A stretch of DNA of 64,000 bases from Asterias amurensis (GCF_032118995.1 NC_092653.1:20665202-20729201), one strand, 5' to 3'; positions 10,660 through 21,879 are shown, numbered from the stretch's first letter. Made by a program: numbers and translations. Notes: generated by a model from the sequence alone, not told the origin.

Positions 10660-10664
10660 GATTA

Positions 10665-10835
10665 TGTAATGCCTCCTGCTGGCATTTAGAGAGAGAGAGG
10701 GACTCAGCTTGTATCATGAACTTTGGTAGTTTTAATCACGTTAACACTTGGCTGCCATTTTGATGGAAAGGTACATGAGTAGGGGTTAGACTCTAGAGGG
10801 CGCTAGTCCTGTATGTATGCATGTGTGAATGTGAC
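10665..10835 (-). repeat. 3' LTR of the 10665-15904 element
   Basis: This copy of 15733-15904 has A for G and C for T at two internal positions. The target duplication GATTA lies at 10660-10664. Confidence 0.92.
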
Positions 10836-10852
10836 GTCCCCTTTTCTTTAAA
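10836..10852 (-). promoter_or_regulatory. Polypurine tract
   Basis: The minus strand reads TTAAAGAAAAGGGGAC immediately upstream of the 3' LTR. Confidence 0.7.
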
Positions 10853-10924
10853 GATTAATACAATGGAAATGAAGATTAATCTCAAATGTTCATTAGTCCA
10901 GTTTTTTCCTTAAAAAGTTCAGTC

Positions 10925-11114
10925 CTCCGGAGAAACATTGGGTCGTATGAATAAAAAGTAGTACTTACTTTTACTTGAAAATTTGAAGTATTTACTACCA
11001 TCCATATGAATAAAAGGAACTCCGGAGAAACATTGGGTCGTATGAATAAAAAGTAGTACTTACTTTTACTTGAAAATTTGAAGTATTTACTACCATCCAT
11101 ATGAATAAAAGGAA
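10925..11114. repeat. 95-bp tandem duplication spanning the transposon end
   Basis: CTCCGGAGAAACATTGGGTC recurs at 10925 and 11020 with about 95 bp of near-identical sequence. The duplicated unit includes flanking DNA plus the TIR, so it arose after the transposon inserted. Confidence 0.9.
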
Positions 11115-12110
11115 GTAAAAACTGTTACTTAAAAGTATTTACTAAAATGCTAAAAGTATCTACTTTTACCAAAAAGTAAATTCTTTTAATTTTAGCATTT
11201 ACTTACTTCCATATGAATAAAACGGAGAATATACTACAAATGCAAGTAAATACTAGTGATTTTTCAAGGTAGCTCCAGAGCTACCTTGGGCACAGAAGTA
11301 AAAGGCTCGTCCAAAGAAATGACAGTGTTTATGATGTTCCTCACAGGATAAATGTTTTAGTCCAAAGGAAAGACATCACTGAAATATTAAATAGACACAT
11401 ACACAGTGTTTCACAAGAGAAACAATACACACAAACTCAAACTGCTTTTAATCAAACTTGTTTTTATATGCTGAGGATAAAATAAAACCGTTGGTAAAAA
11501 AAAAACGTTTGTATCAAAAAGATATAAATAATTTTTTCAACTCAGAAATGAATGCCTCGATCATTAAGGCTTATTGTTCATAAAATCAGAGAAGTATTTT
11601 TTTAACTATAAATGCATTTCAATACAATGTTGTTCGTGTTATTATTAAAACTTGTAAGTTTAATTTAAATAGCTATGCTCATATCCAGCTCTTATCTCTC
11701 TATACAGCGCTGTCATGCACTCCAAGTTTCAAAAGCTTAACAAAAACGTTTTTATCTGTGTGTCCAGATGAGTCGTCTTCATCAAAATGTTGTCAGAATA
11801 AAACCTCATGGCTGACTTGAAGATTTCTATGTTTCTGTAAATCAAATGCTGCTTTGGCTGTGTGTGTGAGCGCGTACGTAGACGTTAATGGGCGTTGTAA
11901 TACAAAGGAAACCTTTTGTTAAGAGCCATTCAGCCATGGTATATCAGAAGTATTTACTCCAAAGCATTAAGTGAATACTTTGCAGTTAAAGAATAGGTTT
12001 ATTCATACGGAATTCAGAAGATGCTTTTACTGAATGCTTCTACTTGGAAGTTTATGCTTTTACTTTTTGCTAGACTTGTCAGTAAATACTACTTTTTACT
12101 CATACGACCC
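10940..12110. mobile_element. DNA transposon derivative, TIR GGGTCGTATGAATAAAAAG
   Basis: Inverted ends GGGTCGTATGAATAAAAAGT (10940) and its near-complement ending CATACGACCC (12110) bound 1171 bp. Many internal and subterminal copies of AGTAAATACTAC and ATTCATA(C/T)GG occur, a habit of several DNA transposon superfamilies. ATT flanks both sides, a possible 3-bp target duplication. No transposase frame is visible. It lies between the polypurine tract and the pol stop of the gypsy element. Confidence 0.7.
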
Positions 12111-12230
12111 ATTGTTCTGTTTATAAGAGTCCAGGTTGAGTAAACTTAAAATTAAATTGTCTTTATTGTATGACTGTGGTCTGATTGTGTGTTTTATTTG
12201 TTGTGTTTATAGTAACATGATGGTATGTTG

Positions 12231-13439
12231 TTACAAATCAAGTCTGTTTGGCTTGTTCACTCTCCTGCCTGATCGCGTCACTGTCGGTGTTCCGGAGGGG
12301 CGGTTAGAAAGCGGTCTGCTCTGGGGTTGTGAAGGAGCATTGCGAACAGGAGTCGGTTTGGTAGAACTCAGGGGAGCTGGTCGCAGATGAATCCCGTTTC
12401 GTCTGAGCTGACTTCCACTGTCCGTTTCCACATTGTAGGATCGAGAGTAGTTGATTTGCTCATAACTCTACCTTGGCTCCAGGTTTTGTTAATCGGATTT
12501 GGATGTAGATGGGTTGGTCGTTGAGGAGTTCTTGGATAGGGGTACTGGTAGAGCGTCTGTTGTAGTATTGCGGTTTGCGAAGACTGGTCTGCCTGCAGTA
12601 TATCTCGCACATCGTCACGGTCTGGTGGGGGGTGATGTACTAAAGGTAGTGTCGTCTTGTACTTCCTTCTGTTCAGTAGCTCAGCAGGGGATGCAAGGTT
12701 TGACTTGAGTGGAGTTGCACGGAGAGTTGGAGGGCTAACTTGGATCGTCCCCTGACTCTCGGCATTTGGTGAGGATTCTCTTCACTGTTTGGATATGTCT
12801 TTCAATGAATCCATGACCTCTGGGTAGTAGGGTGAAGAAGTTTGATCCGAAATCCGTACTGCTGTGCTAGGGCTCGGAATTGGGAAGAGGTGAACTGCGT
12901 GCCATTGTCACATACGATAACCTCTGGTATGCCTTGTTCGGCAAAGAGCACACGTGAAACTCTTGTGATGGTGCTTGCAGTAAGGTTGTCAAGTTTGCGG
13001 ATAAACGGAAATTTGGAGTAATAATCCGCGATGATCAGGTACCAGACCTTGTCGTGGTGGAAGAGGTCAGCTCCAAGGGTGTGCCATGGACGTGGTGGAA
13101 CGTTCCATACTGATCATTGGTTCAGGCTGCTGAGAACGCTGGTATTTCTGGCATGCAGGGCAATTTGTCACCATATTGTCAATGTCTTTGTATAGACCTG
13201 GCCAGTAGACACAAGATTTTGCACGCAGCTTGCACTTGTCGATGCCCTGGTGGACCGCTGTGGATCTGTTGTAGTATGTTCTGTCGCAGAGAATTTGGAA
13301 TCACGATTCTACTGCCAACCAGGACTGTGCCGTCTTCTATGGCTACGTTATCTGACATGGTGTATACGACTTTCATCTCTGGTATCTCATGCTTTTCCAC
13401 TGGGGAGAGTCGTGAGAGTGCATCCGCACGACCATCTCT
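12231..13439 (-). pseudogene. Integrase and C-terminal tail, frame-broken
   Basis: 13400-13179 encodes the region before the zinc head (YTMSDNVAIEDGTVLVGSRIVIP, then LRQNILQQIHSGPPGHRQVQAACKI). Further along, near 12910, is the second catalytic aspartate block VIVCDNGTQFTSSQF. Near 12800 the glutamate region (GFIERHIQTVKRIL) is in a shifted frame. The tail ends SGTPTVTRSGRRVNKPNRLDL at 12231. This is an ordinary Ty3/gypsy integrase position, after RNase H. Confidence 0.82.
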
Positions 13440-14548
13440 TTAACCAGGCTTGTAGCGTATTTCTATATCGTAAGCCTGTAGACGCAGAAGTATGCGCTGT
13501 AGTCGTGGTGGTGCCTGCATTAAGTTTTTCTTGTGGATATGCTGGAGTGGGCGGTGGTCACTTTCCACGAGAAATCTTCTACCGTACAGGTAAGTACGAA
13601 ACTTCTCACATCCGTATAGGACTGCTAGTAATTCTCGCTCTATGTTTGCATATCGTGTCTCTGCTGGTGTGAGAGCTTTTGATGCAAATGCTATCGGACG
13701 ACCTTTTTGTACTAGGGTTGCTCCTAGTCCTCTGGTTGATGCGTCAACTTGCAGTATTACAGGCTGCTTCTGGTCATAGTAAGCGAGTGTGGTGTCTGAT
13801 GCTATCAGAGCTTGATGGAGTAGAACACTTTGTGTGTGATGGAGACCAGATGTACTCAACATCTTCACGAAGGAGTGTCCGCAGTGATGCGGAGTGTTCA
13901 GCTAATTGAGGGATGAATGGGCCCATGTAGTTGACCAGCCCTAGGAAGGTTCGCAGTTGTTTCCTATCACCTGGGGGCTGCATCATTCAACCGCCTTTAC
14001 TTTATCTGGGTTGGGCCTCACTCCATCGGGTGAGTATATCAGTCCGAAGAAACTACATTCAGATCGTTTTGATGATGCATTTTTCAGCATTCAACTTGAT
14101 CCCTGCACGTCTGGGCTTTCATAGCTTCATGAAGGTGTATGTCATGGTCTCTAGCGCTTTTTGCCGAAATATTACTTGTATATCGTCAGCTATGCCCACA
14201 GTGCTTCACAGCCACGACAGGTTTCGTCTATCTTTGTTGAAAGACATCCTGACTCATCCTGACCAAAGGGCATTCTCAAGAATCGGTATCGGCCAAAGGT
14301 GTGTTGAATGTGGTGAGGTACGTAGATTGTTCATCCTAGTTCGACATTCAATAGCCGTTTCTGGCATCAAGCTTGCTAAACATTTTAGCACCAGATAGCT
14401 TAGGTGTGATTTCTTCGAGAGTAGGCACAGGGTAGTGATCTCTTTTGATGGCTCGGTTGAGGTCCTTGGATCTAGACATAGCGTAGTCGGCCATTAGCTT
14501 TCTCACGTATCACTAGTGAGTTAACCCAGTCTGTTGGCTTGGAAACTT
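13440..14548 (-). pseudogene. Reverse transcriptase and RNase H, multiple frameshifts
   Basis: RT blocks are readable in alternating frames: VSKPTDWVNSLVI near 14530, DLNRAIKRDHYPVPTLEEI near 14440 and the active-site core I-A-D-D near 14190. The frame at 13986-13774 has the connection LRTFLGLVNYMGPFIPQL. RNase H at 13868-13440 shows LQVDASTRGLGATLV, E in ANIERELLAVLYG and SDHRPLQHI. The defects seen are single-base indels, not large losses. Confidence 0.85.
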
Positions 14549-15629
14549 TTATGATAATCGCTTTGATTCCATCTCATCTAACTCTCCCTTGAGTTTATCT
14601 CTGATCTCCAAGGGAACCCTACGTGGTGGGTGTATAACCGGTCTGGCTTCCGGATCGAGAGTGATGTGGTATTTAAAGTTCTCAAAGCAGCCAACAGTGC
14701 CATCGAAACAATCGGGATACATTACAATTTCCTCTTCGTCAAGGTAATGCACTCGTCTGCGTGGAGATTTGTGGTGAGGTTTGCCTTTTGGGGGTTTCCC
14801 AGATCTGCATACCGATTGCCAGTGGTTCTCTTTCCCACAGTTTCGGCAAGTACTACCATAGGCGGGGCAGTTGCTCTTTGGTTTTAGATCGTGCACCCGG
14901 CCGCAATTGTAGCATGTAGGCGATTTGTTTCCTTTTCCTGGCTGTTTGGATCTGGTTGTGCGTGATGCGTTTATGGACTGTTCAGTCTTGCCGGCTGTGT
15001 TTGAGTTGCGGCTTGTTTCTGGTAGGGACTTGAGTTGATTTGTAGTTGCTTCATGGCTTCGAGCAACGTCGATGGCATCATTTAATGTTAGTTTCTCGTC
15101 CCTTCCTACCAGCACTTTTTGTACGTCTTTGTGTGACGAACCCCAGATCAACTGGTCAACAAGACGATCTTCCATTTCTTTGTCATCTCTGTATTTGCAT
15201 TTGACAGCTATGGCTTTCATCTTCGTTACAAAATCATCAGCTGCCTCATCGACGTTCTGTCGCATGTCTTGCAATTTGTATCGGTAGATACGATGGTTTG
15301 ACCATGGTTCCAAGTGTTTCTGGAAGCGGGAGCAGTAGCTTATCTGGCTTTTTTCTGTCTTCCTCTTCTTCAAAGGTCCAGCTGTTGTATTTATCTAAAC
15401 CTTGTTCTCCTACCCATAGGAGGAGATAGCTTGCTCTCTCTTCATCATTTGCTGATTTTAGTACGCTGCAAAACATTAGTTCACACTTTTGTTTGAACCT
15501 GGAGAACGTTGCCACAATATCTGGCGCTTCCCAGTCCATCTGGGGGGCTGAGACTGCAGAGCTGAACGCCATCGTAATGTATTGTATTACACAGTATAGT
15601 ATAATTAAAGTTCTCAGTTCTGTTTTCAA
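14549..15629 (-). pseudogene. Gag fused to the start of RT, protease missing
   Basis: Two overlapping frames (15629-15246 and 15373-14549) make a Gag with MAFSSAVSAPQMDWEAPD near the start, then FQKHLEPWSNHRIYRYKL. Two zinc knuckles follow, one irregular (CYNCGRVHDLKPKSNCPAYG) and one CRNCGKENHWQSVC. After the basic linker and HYLDEEE the frame runs straight into MYPDCFDGTVGCFENFKYH and ARPVIHPPRRVPLEIRDKL, the conserved entry to RT. A protease of roughly 100 or more residues with a DTGA-type motif normally lies between these, and none is present. The element is therefore probably non-autonomous for polyprotein processing. Confidence 0.85.
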
Positions 15630-15719
15630 CGTTTTGTTTACGTGAGCAAAAACGGCAAGAAAATCACACTTTTATTGATATGATGACTTTGTTTTGCTAC
15701 TCACATAACTCTTCAGTTT

Positions 15720-15732
15720 ACCGCTGCCACCA
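15720..15732 (-). promoter_or_regulatory. Primer binding site, tRNA-Leu
   Basis: Directly inside the 5' LTR the minus strand reads TGGTGGCAGCGGT, complementary to a tRNA-Leu 3' end (...CCGCTGCCACCA). The match covers 13 bases, then diverges. Confidence 0.75.
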
Positions 15733-15904
15733 TGTAATGCCTCCTGCTGGCATTTAGAGAGAGAGAGGGACTCGGCTTGTATCATGAACTTTGGTAGTTT
15801 TAATCACGTTAACACTTGGCTGTCATTTTGATGGAAAGGTACATGAGTAGGGGTTAGACTCTAGAGGGCGCTAGTCCTGTATGTATGCATGTGTGAATGT
15901 GACA
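15733..15904 (-). repeat. 5' LTR of the 10665-15904 element
   Basis: This LTR of about 172 bp begins TGTCACATTCACAC (minus) and ends GGCATTACA. It carries GAGAGAGAGA and CTAGAGGGCGC motifs. GATTA follows at 15905-15909. Confidence 0.92.
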
Positions 15905-15906
15905 GA

Positions 15907-16568
15907 TTAAATACAAAAGAATGGATCTATTGACATGAGGTGTGTTTTGAGGGATGTTTTAAAAGAGTGAATGGAAGTGGATGTTTTGATGTGAAGAGGT
16001 AGTTGATTCCAGAGATGAGGTGCTGCAATAGAAAAAGATATGTCCCCCCAGGTGTGATTAGACTTGATTTCTTGAAGATCTGTTTGCAGAACGGGAGGTT
16101 GCAAGATGGTTTGTAGATGTTGAGCATGTCTTGGATGTAAGCAGGTGCTTGCCCATTTAGAGATTTGAAAACAATGAGCAAGAGTTTATAGATGATTCTA
16201 GAAGATACTGGGAGCCAGTGAAGATCTAAAAGAACAGGTTTGATATAAGAGTATTTTGTTGTTAAGGTGACCACCCGAGCAGCAGTGTTTTGTATGCGTT
16301 GAAGGCGGGATGGCTGAATATCTGGAAGCCCAAACAAAAGAGAATTTCCCATATCAAGACGAGATGTTACAAAGGAGTGGACAATCTGTTCTGTGGACGA
16401 AGCACGATCAAGATATTTTCGGATCCTTCCTATGTTGGGGATGTGAAATGAAGCAGAACTAACTGTGTTAGAAATGTGGTTCTTGAACGTCATCGATGAA
16501 TCAAAAATGACACCCAGATTGCGAACTTGGCTCACAACTTGGCTCAAAGCCACAACCTGTGAAAACAA
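15907..16568 (-). pseudogene. CR1-like LINE, C-terminal RT fragment
   Basis: The minus strand encodes 213 residues typical of the RT tail of CR1-like elements: QVRNLGVIFDSSMTFKNHI, IGRIRKYLDRASSTEQIVHSF, TSRLDMGNSLLFGLP, RLQRIQNTAARVV and DLHWLPVSSRIIYKLL. The 3' part is frame-shifted, giving ISFSIAAPHLWNQLPLHIKTS. Its 3' UTR is on the other side of the LTR element, at 10567-10659. Confidence 0.88.
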
Positions 16569-16599
16569 CAGTTACCACACGCATGCTAAACCGAGTTAA

Positions 16600-18594
16600 C
16601 TGTGAATCCTTCAAATGTGATTTGCTGCCACGTTTTCAATCCTGAAGCTGTTCAATTATTCAGGAGCTTGTTGACCTCTATGAAAATTCCATCAGAAACT
16701 CTTGATTGCATGCTCCTCTTAAGACATCTGTACGCTCTGATAGACCTCGCCAACCATGGTACAACAATGAAACCCACGTGGCATGTTGAGAACGTCGTCG
16801 ACATGAGCGAAATTGGAGGAAATCAAGACTTCAGGTTCATCGGCAGCTCTATGTGGATCAGCGCAAACCTGTAAATGACATGATTGACCAGGCCAAACAA
16901 GATCACTACAGGAAAGTGCTTGATGGGGCCTACACCAAGACAGTCTTCAAAATTTATGATGGCACTGAAACAGAACTGGCCATACACTCATCCGATCCCT
17001 GAACCACAACAACCATGAACTCATGAACTTACCTGCACAATGTCTGAGTTTGATCATGATACCGCGGTAGACATTCAGAAATACATCATGAAGACTCCAG
17101 CAAAATCATGTTTGCTGGATCCAATACCTACATGGTTCATCAAGCAGAATGTACGCATGTTCGTTCCCGTCATAACTCAGATTGTCAACTGCTCTATCAA
17201 CTCCAGCACCTTCCCAGACTCACTGAAGCACACCATCATCACTCCTGTCATCAAGAAACAATCTCTTGATCCAAATGAGCTAAAGAACTATCGGCCAGTA
17301 TCCAACATCACTTACCTGTCTAAAATCATTGAGAAACATGCCGTTGACAGCATTGCTAGATACTTGACTGATAACAACCTCAGAGAGCCATTACAACCAG
17401 CATATAGGCCTGCACATTCCACCGAGTCTGCATTGCTGAAAGTCAAAAATGACATCATGGAACTTGTTTCTAGGCGTAAAGGTGTGTTTTTGGCCCTGTT
17501 AGACCTCAGCGCGGCATTTGACACTGCGTTAACCACCGCATCATGTTAAACAGGCTCGCGGACGAGATGGGATTGGAGGATCTGGAAGAACAACCAGTGT
17601 ATGTATTGACAGCTCCTTTTCTCAACGTCTTGATTTGGAATATGGCATACCACAGGGATCGATAGTGGCCCCCCAACAGTTCAACATCTACACCACTCCA
17701 ATTGGCAACATCCTGCATAGGCACAACCTTCAGTTTCACATCTACGCAGGTGATGTGTATTCTTCTTTCGACCCGGCAACCACAATTCCATGATTTCTGC
17801 ACTCTCACAGATGTCAACATGCATTGGTGAGATCATGTCTTGGATGATTGTCAACAGGCTCAAGCTCAACGAGGAGAAGACCCAGTTCCTTGTGGTAATC
17901 TCTGATCACCTTAAGCACCTCCTGCCTGCAGTGACTCTCCGTATCGTTACCAAGATCATCCAGCCCGCTGAGAGTGTGCGCAATCTTGGTATTGGGTTTG
18001 ACACTTCCTTGAGTATGAATGCTCAAGTAACATCCTTGTGCAAAGGTCTCAACTACCAGATGCGCAATATCTCTAGAATCAGAAGATTCCTCGATAAGGA
18101 CACCTGTCATCTTGTTGTCCGTGCTCTGATTCTTACCAGGCTTGACTATGGTAATGCCTTGCTGTTTGGGTGCAACTCAACATACATACAACGACTTCAA
18201 CGGCTACAAAACTGGGCTGCCAAACTTGTCTGTCGTCATCATCAAAAAGCATGACCCCGCACGCCACACCATATATTTACAAGATCTTCACTGGCTGCCG
18301 ATTAGGGAGAGGATAACCTTCAAGATCTTGGTTTATGTGTACAAATGCCTCAACAAAACAGCACCTGGCTATTTATCATCTTGCCTGTCTCTCCATCGGC
18401 CTGGCTGCCCAACTTTACGCTCAGCATCCGACACTACTCGCCTCATGGAACCTAACTCAATCAAACTTCTTAAGTCAGCTTCAAGTCGCACATTCTCTCA
18501 TTTTGCTCCTCACACCTGGAATGCACTCTCCACCTCTTTAAGAAGTGTATCAAACATTCTCTGTACCCTATCTAATGCGCTGCGTTCTTGACGT
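16600..18594 (+). pseudogene. CR1/L2-like LINE reverse transcriptase, plus strand, degraded
   Basis: Pieces in several frames run from a PWYN block and DQAKQDHYRKVLDGA (16740-16960) to fingers and palm (17040-17549: NYRPVSNITYLSKIIEKH, FLALLDLSAAFDT). They continue with YGIPQGSIVAPQQFNIYT near 17640 and the active-site core FHIYAGD near 17735. The thumb and tail (17790-18591) include RNLGIGFDTSLSM, TRLDYGNALLFGCN and LHWLPIRERITFKI. The active site is Y-A-G-D instead of Y-A-D-D, so one catalytic aspartate is lost. The element ends in a short microsatellite. Confidence 0.88.
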
Positions 18595-18641
18595 AGTAGT
18601 GCTATACAAATGCCCAATATGTATGTATGTATGTATGTAGC
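18595..18641 (+). repeat. LINE 3' tail, (GTAT)n
   Basis: The sequence after the LINE stop, GTAGTGCTATACAAATGCCCA, runs into about five GTAT repeats and then abruptly into minus-strand RTE-like sequence. Short microsatellite tails are typical of CR1/L2 elements. The junction marks the insertion point in the older LINE. Confidence 0.75.
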
Positions 18642-20490
18642 CCGAGTTTTCCTGCAAGTGATCTTATTGCGTCTGTTGTTTCAGCCATCTTGGTAGCAAA
18701 TTCCTTGAATAAAGCTATGTCGTCGGCATAGTCTAAATCAGAAAGCCTCACCTCAGGATATCTTGAGCTTCGCCTGGGTGGGGCCTGGGTATTAAGAACA
18801 ATACCTCTGTTGCTGTTGTCTACAGCATGTCTAACGGTGAAATCAATGACCACACCAAATAGCAAGGGGGACCAGATATCGCCTTGTCTCACGCCTGTTA
18901 CAATCTTGAACCAGGTGGAGATGGGTCCCTCTGACTTCACTGCACATGTTGTGTCTTCATAGGAATTCTTGATAATATTGATCATCTTAATCTTAAACCA
19001 GGTGGAGATGGGTCCCTCTGACTTCACTGCACATGTTGTGTCTTCATAGGATTTCTTGATAATATTGATCATCTTAATCTTAAACCAGGTGGAGATGGGT
19101 CCCTCCGACTTCACTGCACATATTGTGTCTTCATAGGAATTCTTGATAATATTGATCATCTTACTAGGGATGCCATAGATCTTGAGAACTTCCCAGAGTG
19201 AAGGTCTGTGAACTGAGTCAAAGGCCGCCATGAAGTCAATAAAATTGACAAGCTTGGTTTTCTCTCAACCTGTTGTCTATGTCATTCTTGATTCTCAAGA
19301 GCATGTTAAAAAAACACTTTCCCTGATATATCAAGTAAGGTGATCCCTCTGTTGTTGTTGCTGCAGTATGAGAGGTCCCCTTTCTGTGGTAGTGGTAAAA
19401 AGATGCCCTTTCCCCATTCGCTAGGAGTTCTTTCTTTTAGCCAAATGAGTCTGCAAATTTGTAACAGCCTTTCTCTGATGTTATCGCCTCCATCCTTAAG
19501 TAGATCGGGAGGAATGTTGTCGATCCCTGGAGCTTTGTTTCTCTTCAGTAGACTGACATCTTTATTCAGCTTTGCCATGGTTGGTGGTTCCATGTTGATT
19601 TCTAGTTCACCAAATGAATTGAGCTGGGAGAAGTCAAGGAGTTCTTCCGGTTGGTCTGCATTAAGTAGGTCCTCTAAATATTCAGCCCCCCTCTGCAGCC
19701 GAGTTGCCTCATTCTTTATGATGTTCCCTTTAGAGTCTTGGATCTGTGTTACTCTCCTGCTGGATTTATCAATCAAGATGTTTTTCTTTTGGTAAACCTC
19801 TCTGATGTTGTTATTAGCAGAGGCTTGTTGGATGTTATCTGCAATACTAAGCGTACCAAGCTTTCTTACCATGTCGCAGGCTAGCTCTAGTTTTCCTGTT
19901 GAGATCCTTGTATTTCGCGTCAAGGTAAGGTTTGGCTTCTTTCCTCTTTGCAATCAGATCTCATGACTGTGTTGAGATCCAGTCTTCTTGCTTCCGCTTC
20001 CGATAACCCAATTCTTTCTTCGCAGCCTCATTGATGGAACTACTGAAATGATTCCATTCTTTGTCGATGTCATCTTCATCTTCCAGTTCGACTAGAGCAT
20101 GGAATTTGCCACCCACTCTAGCATCAAAACACTTTAGTATATTATCCCTGTCTAGTAGCTTTGCAAAGTCATATTTCATCTGTTTCTTTTGCTGTTTGGA
20201 TGCTGCCAGTGAGAGACGGATGGTTGTAACTGCAAGGTTATGATCACATCCAATGTCTGCTCCTCGATATACTCTCACATCCTTTAGGGAGTTTTGCCAT
20301 CTGCGGTTAATTACAGTATGGTCAATTTGGTTGACTGTCTTCTCATCTGAGAGTTCCAAGTGAGCTTGTGGATCTTCTTGTGTGGGAACATCGAAGAGCC
20401 AATGACTAGGTTAAGGGCTAGGCAAAAAGAAAGAAGTCTGATGCCATTGTCATTAAGGTTACTTTCTGCATGACTTCCAAGAGCAGGTTT
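18642..20490 (-). pseudogene. RTE-like LINE, endonuclease end through RT palm
   Basis: Reading from 20490 downward: EEP tail NLNDNGIRLLSFCLALNLVI, then TVNQIDHTVINRRWQNSLKDVRVYRGADIGCDHNL (20350-20240). A linker and RT follow: LKRNKAPGIDNIPPDLLKDGG (19560), WGKGIFLPLPQKGDLS, NNNRGITLLDISGKVF, then FDSVHRPSLWEVLKIYGIP, VTGVRQGDIWSPLLF and the active site LDYADDIALF (18730). A 29-codon segment is triplicated in frame. It stops at about 18642, while the matching C-terminus is at 9148-9558. Confidence 0.85.
18905..19165 (-). repeat. 87-bp in-frame triplication inside the LINE RT
   Basis: CCAGGTGGAG anchors recur at 18911, 18998 and 19085, exactly 87 bp apart. Each unit encodes KMINIIK(N/K)SYEDT(I/T)CAVKSE plus GPISTWFKI. 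The three copies differ at only a few bases and keep the reading frame open. Confidence 0.95.
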
Positions 20491-20495
20491 CTGTG

Positions 20496-20718
20496 TGTCA
20501 GAGTGTTTCCATTTTGTGGAACTTTGTAAATTCTTTAGTCTTTTCAGTTCAAGGATAGTTGGTTTTATTTGAGATTTATTTGGTGTAAACCAGCCAAAGA
20601 CGTCTCTGAATTTATTGATTTAAATTAGTGGACGAACCCTCGAGTTCAATCTAAAACACTGTAAATAATTTGTACTTGAGGTCGAAAGCAAAACCTCTAA
20701 GTTGAAGGTTAACAAGAC
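20496..20718 (+). repeat. 5' LTR of the Gmr1-like element, internally deleted
   Basis: This 223-bp copy matches the start and the end of the 3' LTR but lacks about 640 bp after AGTTGG, plus a smaller segment near the start. The shared tail is GTGGACGAACCCTCG...GAAGGTTAACAAGAC. Confidence 0.8.
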
Positions 20719-20720
20719 TG

Positions 20721-20729
20721 TGGTATCAT
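20721..20729 (+). promoter_or_regulatory. Possible primer binding site TGGTATCAT
   Basis: TGGTATCAT follows the 5' LTR by two bases, resembling the initiator-Met type TGGTATCA sites. The match is short, so this is tentative. Confidence 0.4.
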
Positions 20730-20799
20730 ATTGGTTACAGCCGTTGGTAAGATGGAAAGTGAAATTCTTGAGTTGCGTGAGTTAGGTGTGAGTTGTTGA

Positions 20800-21400
20800 T
20801 TGAGTAGAAGGGATCTATTAGATTTTGTACAGAAAGAAAGTGAGAAAATGCACACAGAACGCCTCATGGAAAAAAAGGAAAAAGAAAGAGTAGATAGAGA
20901 CGAACGCGCTCACAGTCTTGAAATGAAAAGGAAAGAAAAGGACATCCTAGATTCACAAGCAAAACTAGAGAAGGTCAAGAGAGGAAGTGTTAGTAGTGAT
21001 GATACGTCTTTCAGTGGTCACAGTTCAAGGTAAAAGGCTAAGGCATCCAAGTTACCCTCATTCGATGACACGAAAGATGATGTAGTTGCATACTTTCGAA
21101 CGTTATGCATCAAGTCAGTCGTGGGAACAGGAAGAATGGGCAATTAATTTAACGCTCTCTTAAAGGGCAAATCATTGGACTTGTATTCTCATTTAAAGTG
21201 CTGACGATTCCGCTAATTATGAAAGACGCGTTGTTTAACCGTTTTCATTTAAATGAGCATGGCTTCAGACTTAAGTTTCGGTTCGCGAGACCCAATAAAA
21301 AGTGCCAATTTGCCGTCCGTTTAATACGACTCTCTCATAGATTTGTTTCTGCGGGAAATTTTTTTGAACTGTTGCAGCGAAAATGCAGTGAAAGAAAGTA
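20800..21400 (+). pseudogene. Gag remnant of the Gmr1-like element
   Basis: A charged coiled-coil-like start (20800-21033, many K/E/R, for example MEKKEKERVDRDERAHSLEM) is followed in shifting frames by a capsid-like region: KLPSFDDTKDD, RYASSQSWEQEEWAINL, GKSLDLYSHL and LFNRFHLNEHGFRLKFR. At least two frame breaks are present, near 21030 and 21150. Confidence 0.7.
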
Positions 21401-21409
21401 GTAGTGCGA

Positions 21410-21790
21410 ACCCTCATGAAAGAGTAGCGTGCATGGTAACCGTACCCAGGTCTGAACCCCTTGCAGACTGCTGTGTACAAGAAGGTTATGTTACATTGAA
21501 ATGTGGCTGCGAACTCCCTGTCATGACTGCTGCATGCATTAAACTAGATAAATCTGGCATGCCAATAACTAACGGTATAGTAAATGAAAAAGCCGCGCAA
21601 GGTTTACGCGATAGTGGATGTAGCAGTGTAATACAGACGTAGCTTAGTACCCAATGAGCAATTGACTGGCGAAGAAAAGTCATGCGTCCTGGTTGACGGC
21701 ACAATTCGTACTGCACCCATTGCAAGAATCAAACTCGACACGCCCTACTTTGTAGGATGGACTTATATGTACTGTGTATGACAAATCCCA
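21410..21790 (+). pseudogene. Aspartic protease remnant of the Gmr1-like element
   Basis: 21400-21642 encodes CVQEGYVTLKCGCELPVMTAAC then GLRDSGCSSV. The catalytic D-T-G is D-S-G here, and both versions exist in retropepsins. After a frame break, EQLTGEEKSCVLVDGTIRTAPIARIK and TPYFVGW follow, a common continuation in this family. Confidence 0.7.
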
Positions 21791-21879
21791 TGTATGACGT
21801 GATAATGTAAGAGCACCAAATGCTCCAGACTTAAATTGGCAGAAAAGCAAAATACCTAAAAACGCAGCGACCGATCAAA

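Larger units (their letters stand above)
10665..15904 (-). mobile_element. Ty3/gypsy element with 171-bp LTRs and GATTA target duplication
   Basis: The LTRs at 10665-10835 and 15733-15904 differ by two substitutions plus the terminal base. GATTA flanks both sides (10660-10664, 15905-15909). A tRNA-Leu primer site and a purine tract sit just inside the LTRs. Gag is followed directly by RT because the protease part is absent, then come RNase H and integrase with many single-base frame breaks. A separate inverted-repeat element (10940-12110) sits near the 3' end. Confidence 0.92.
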
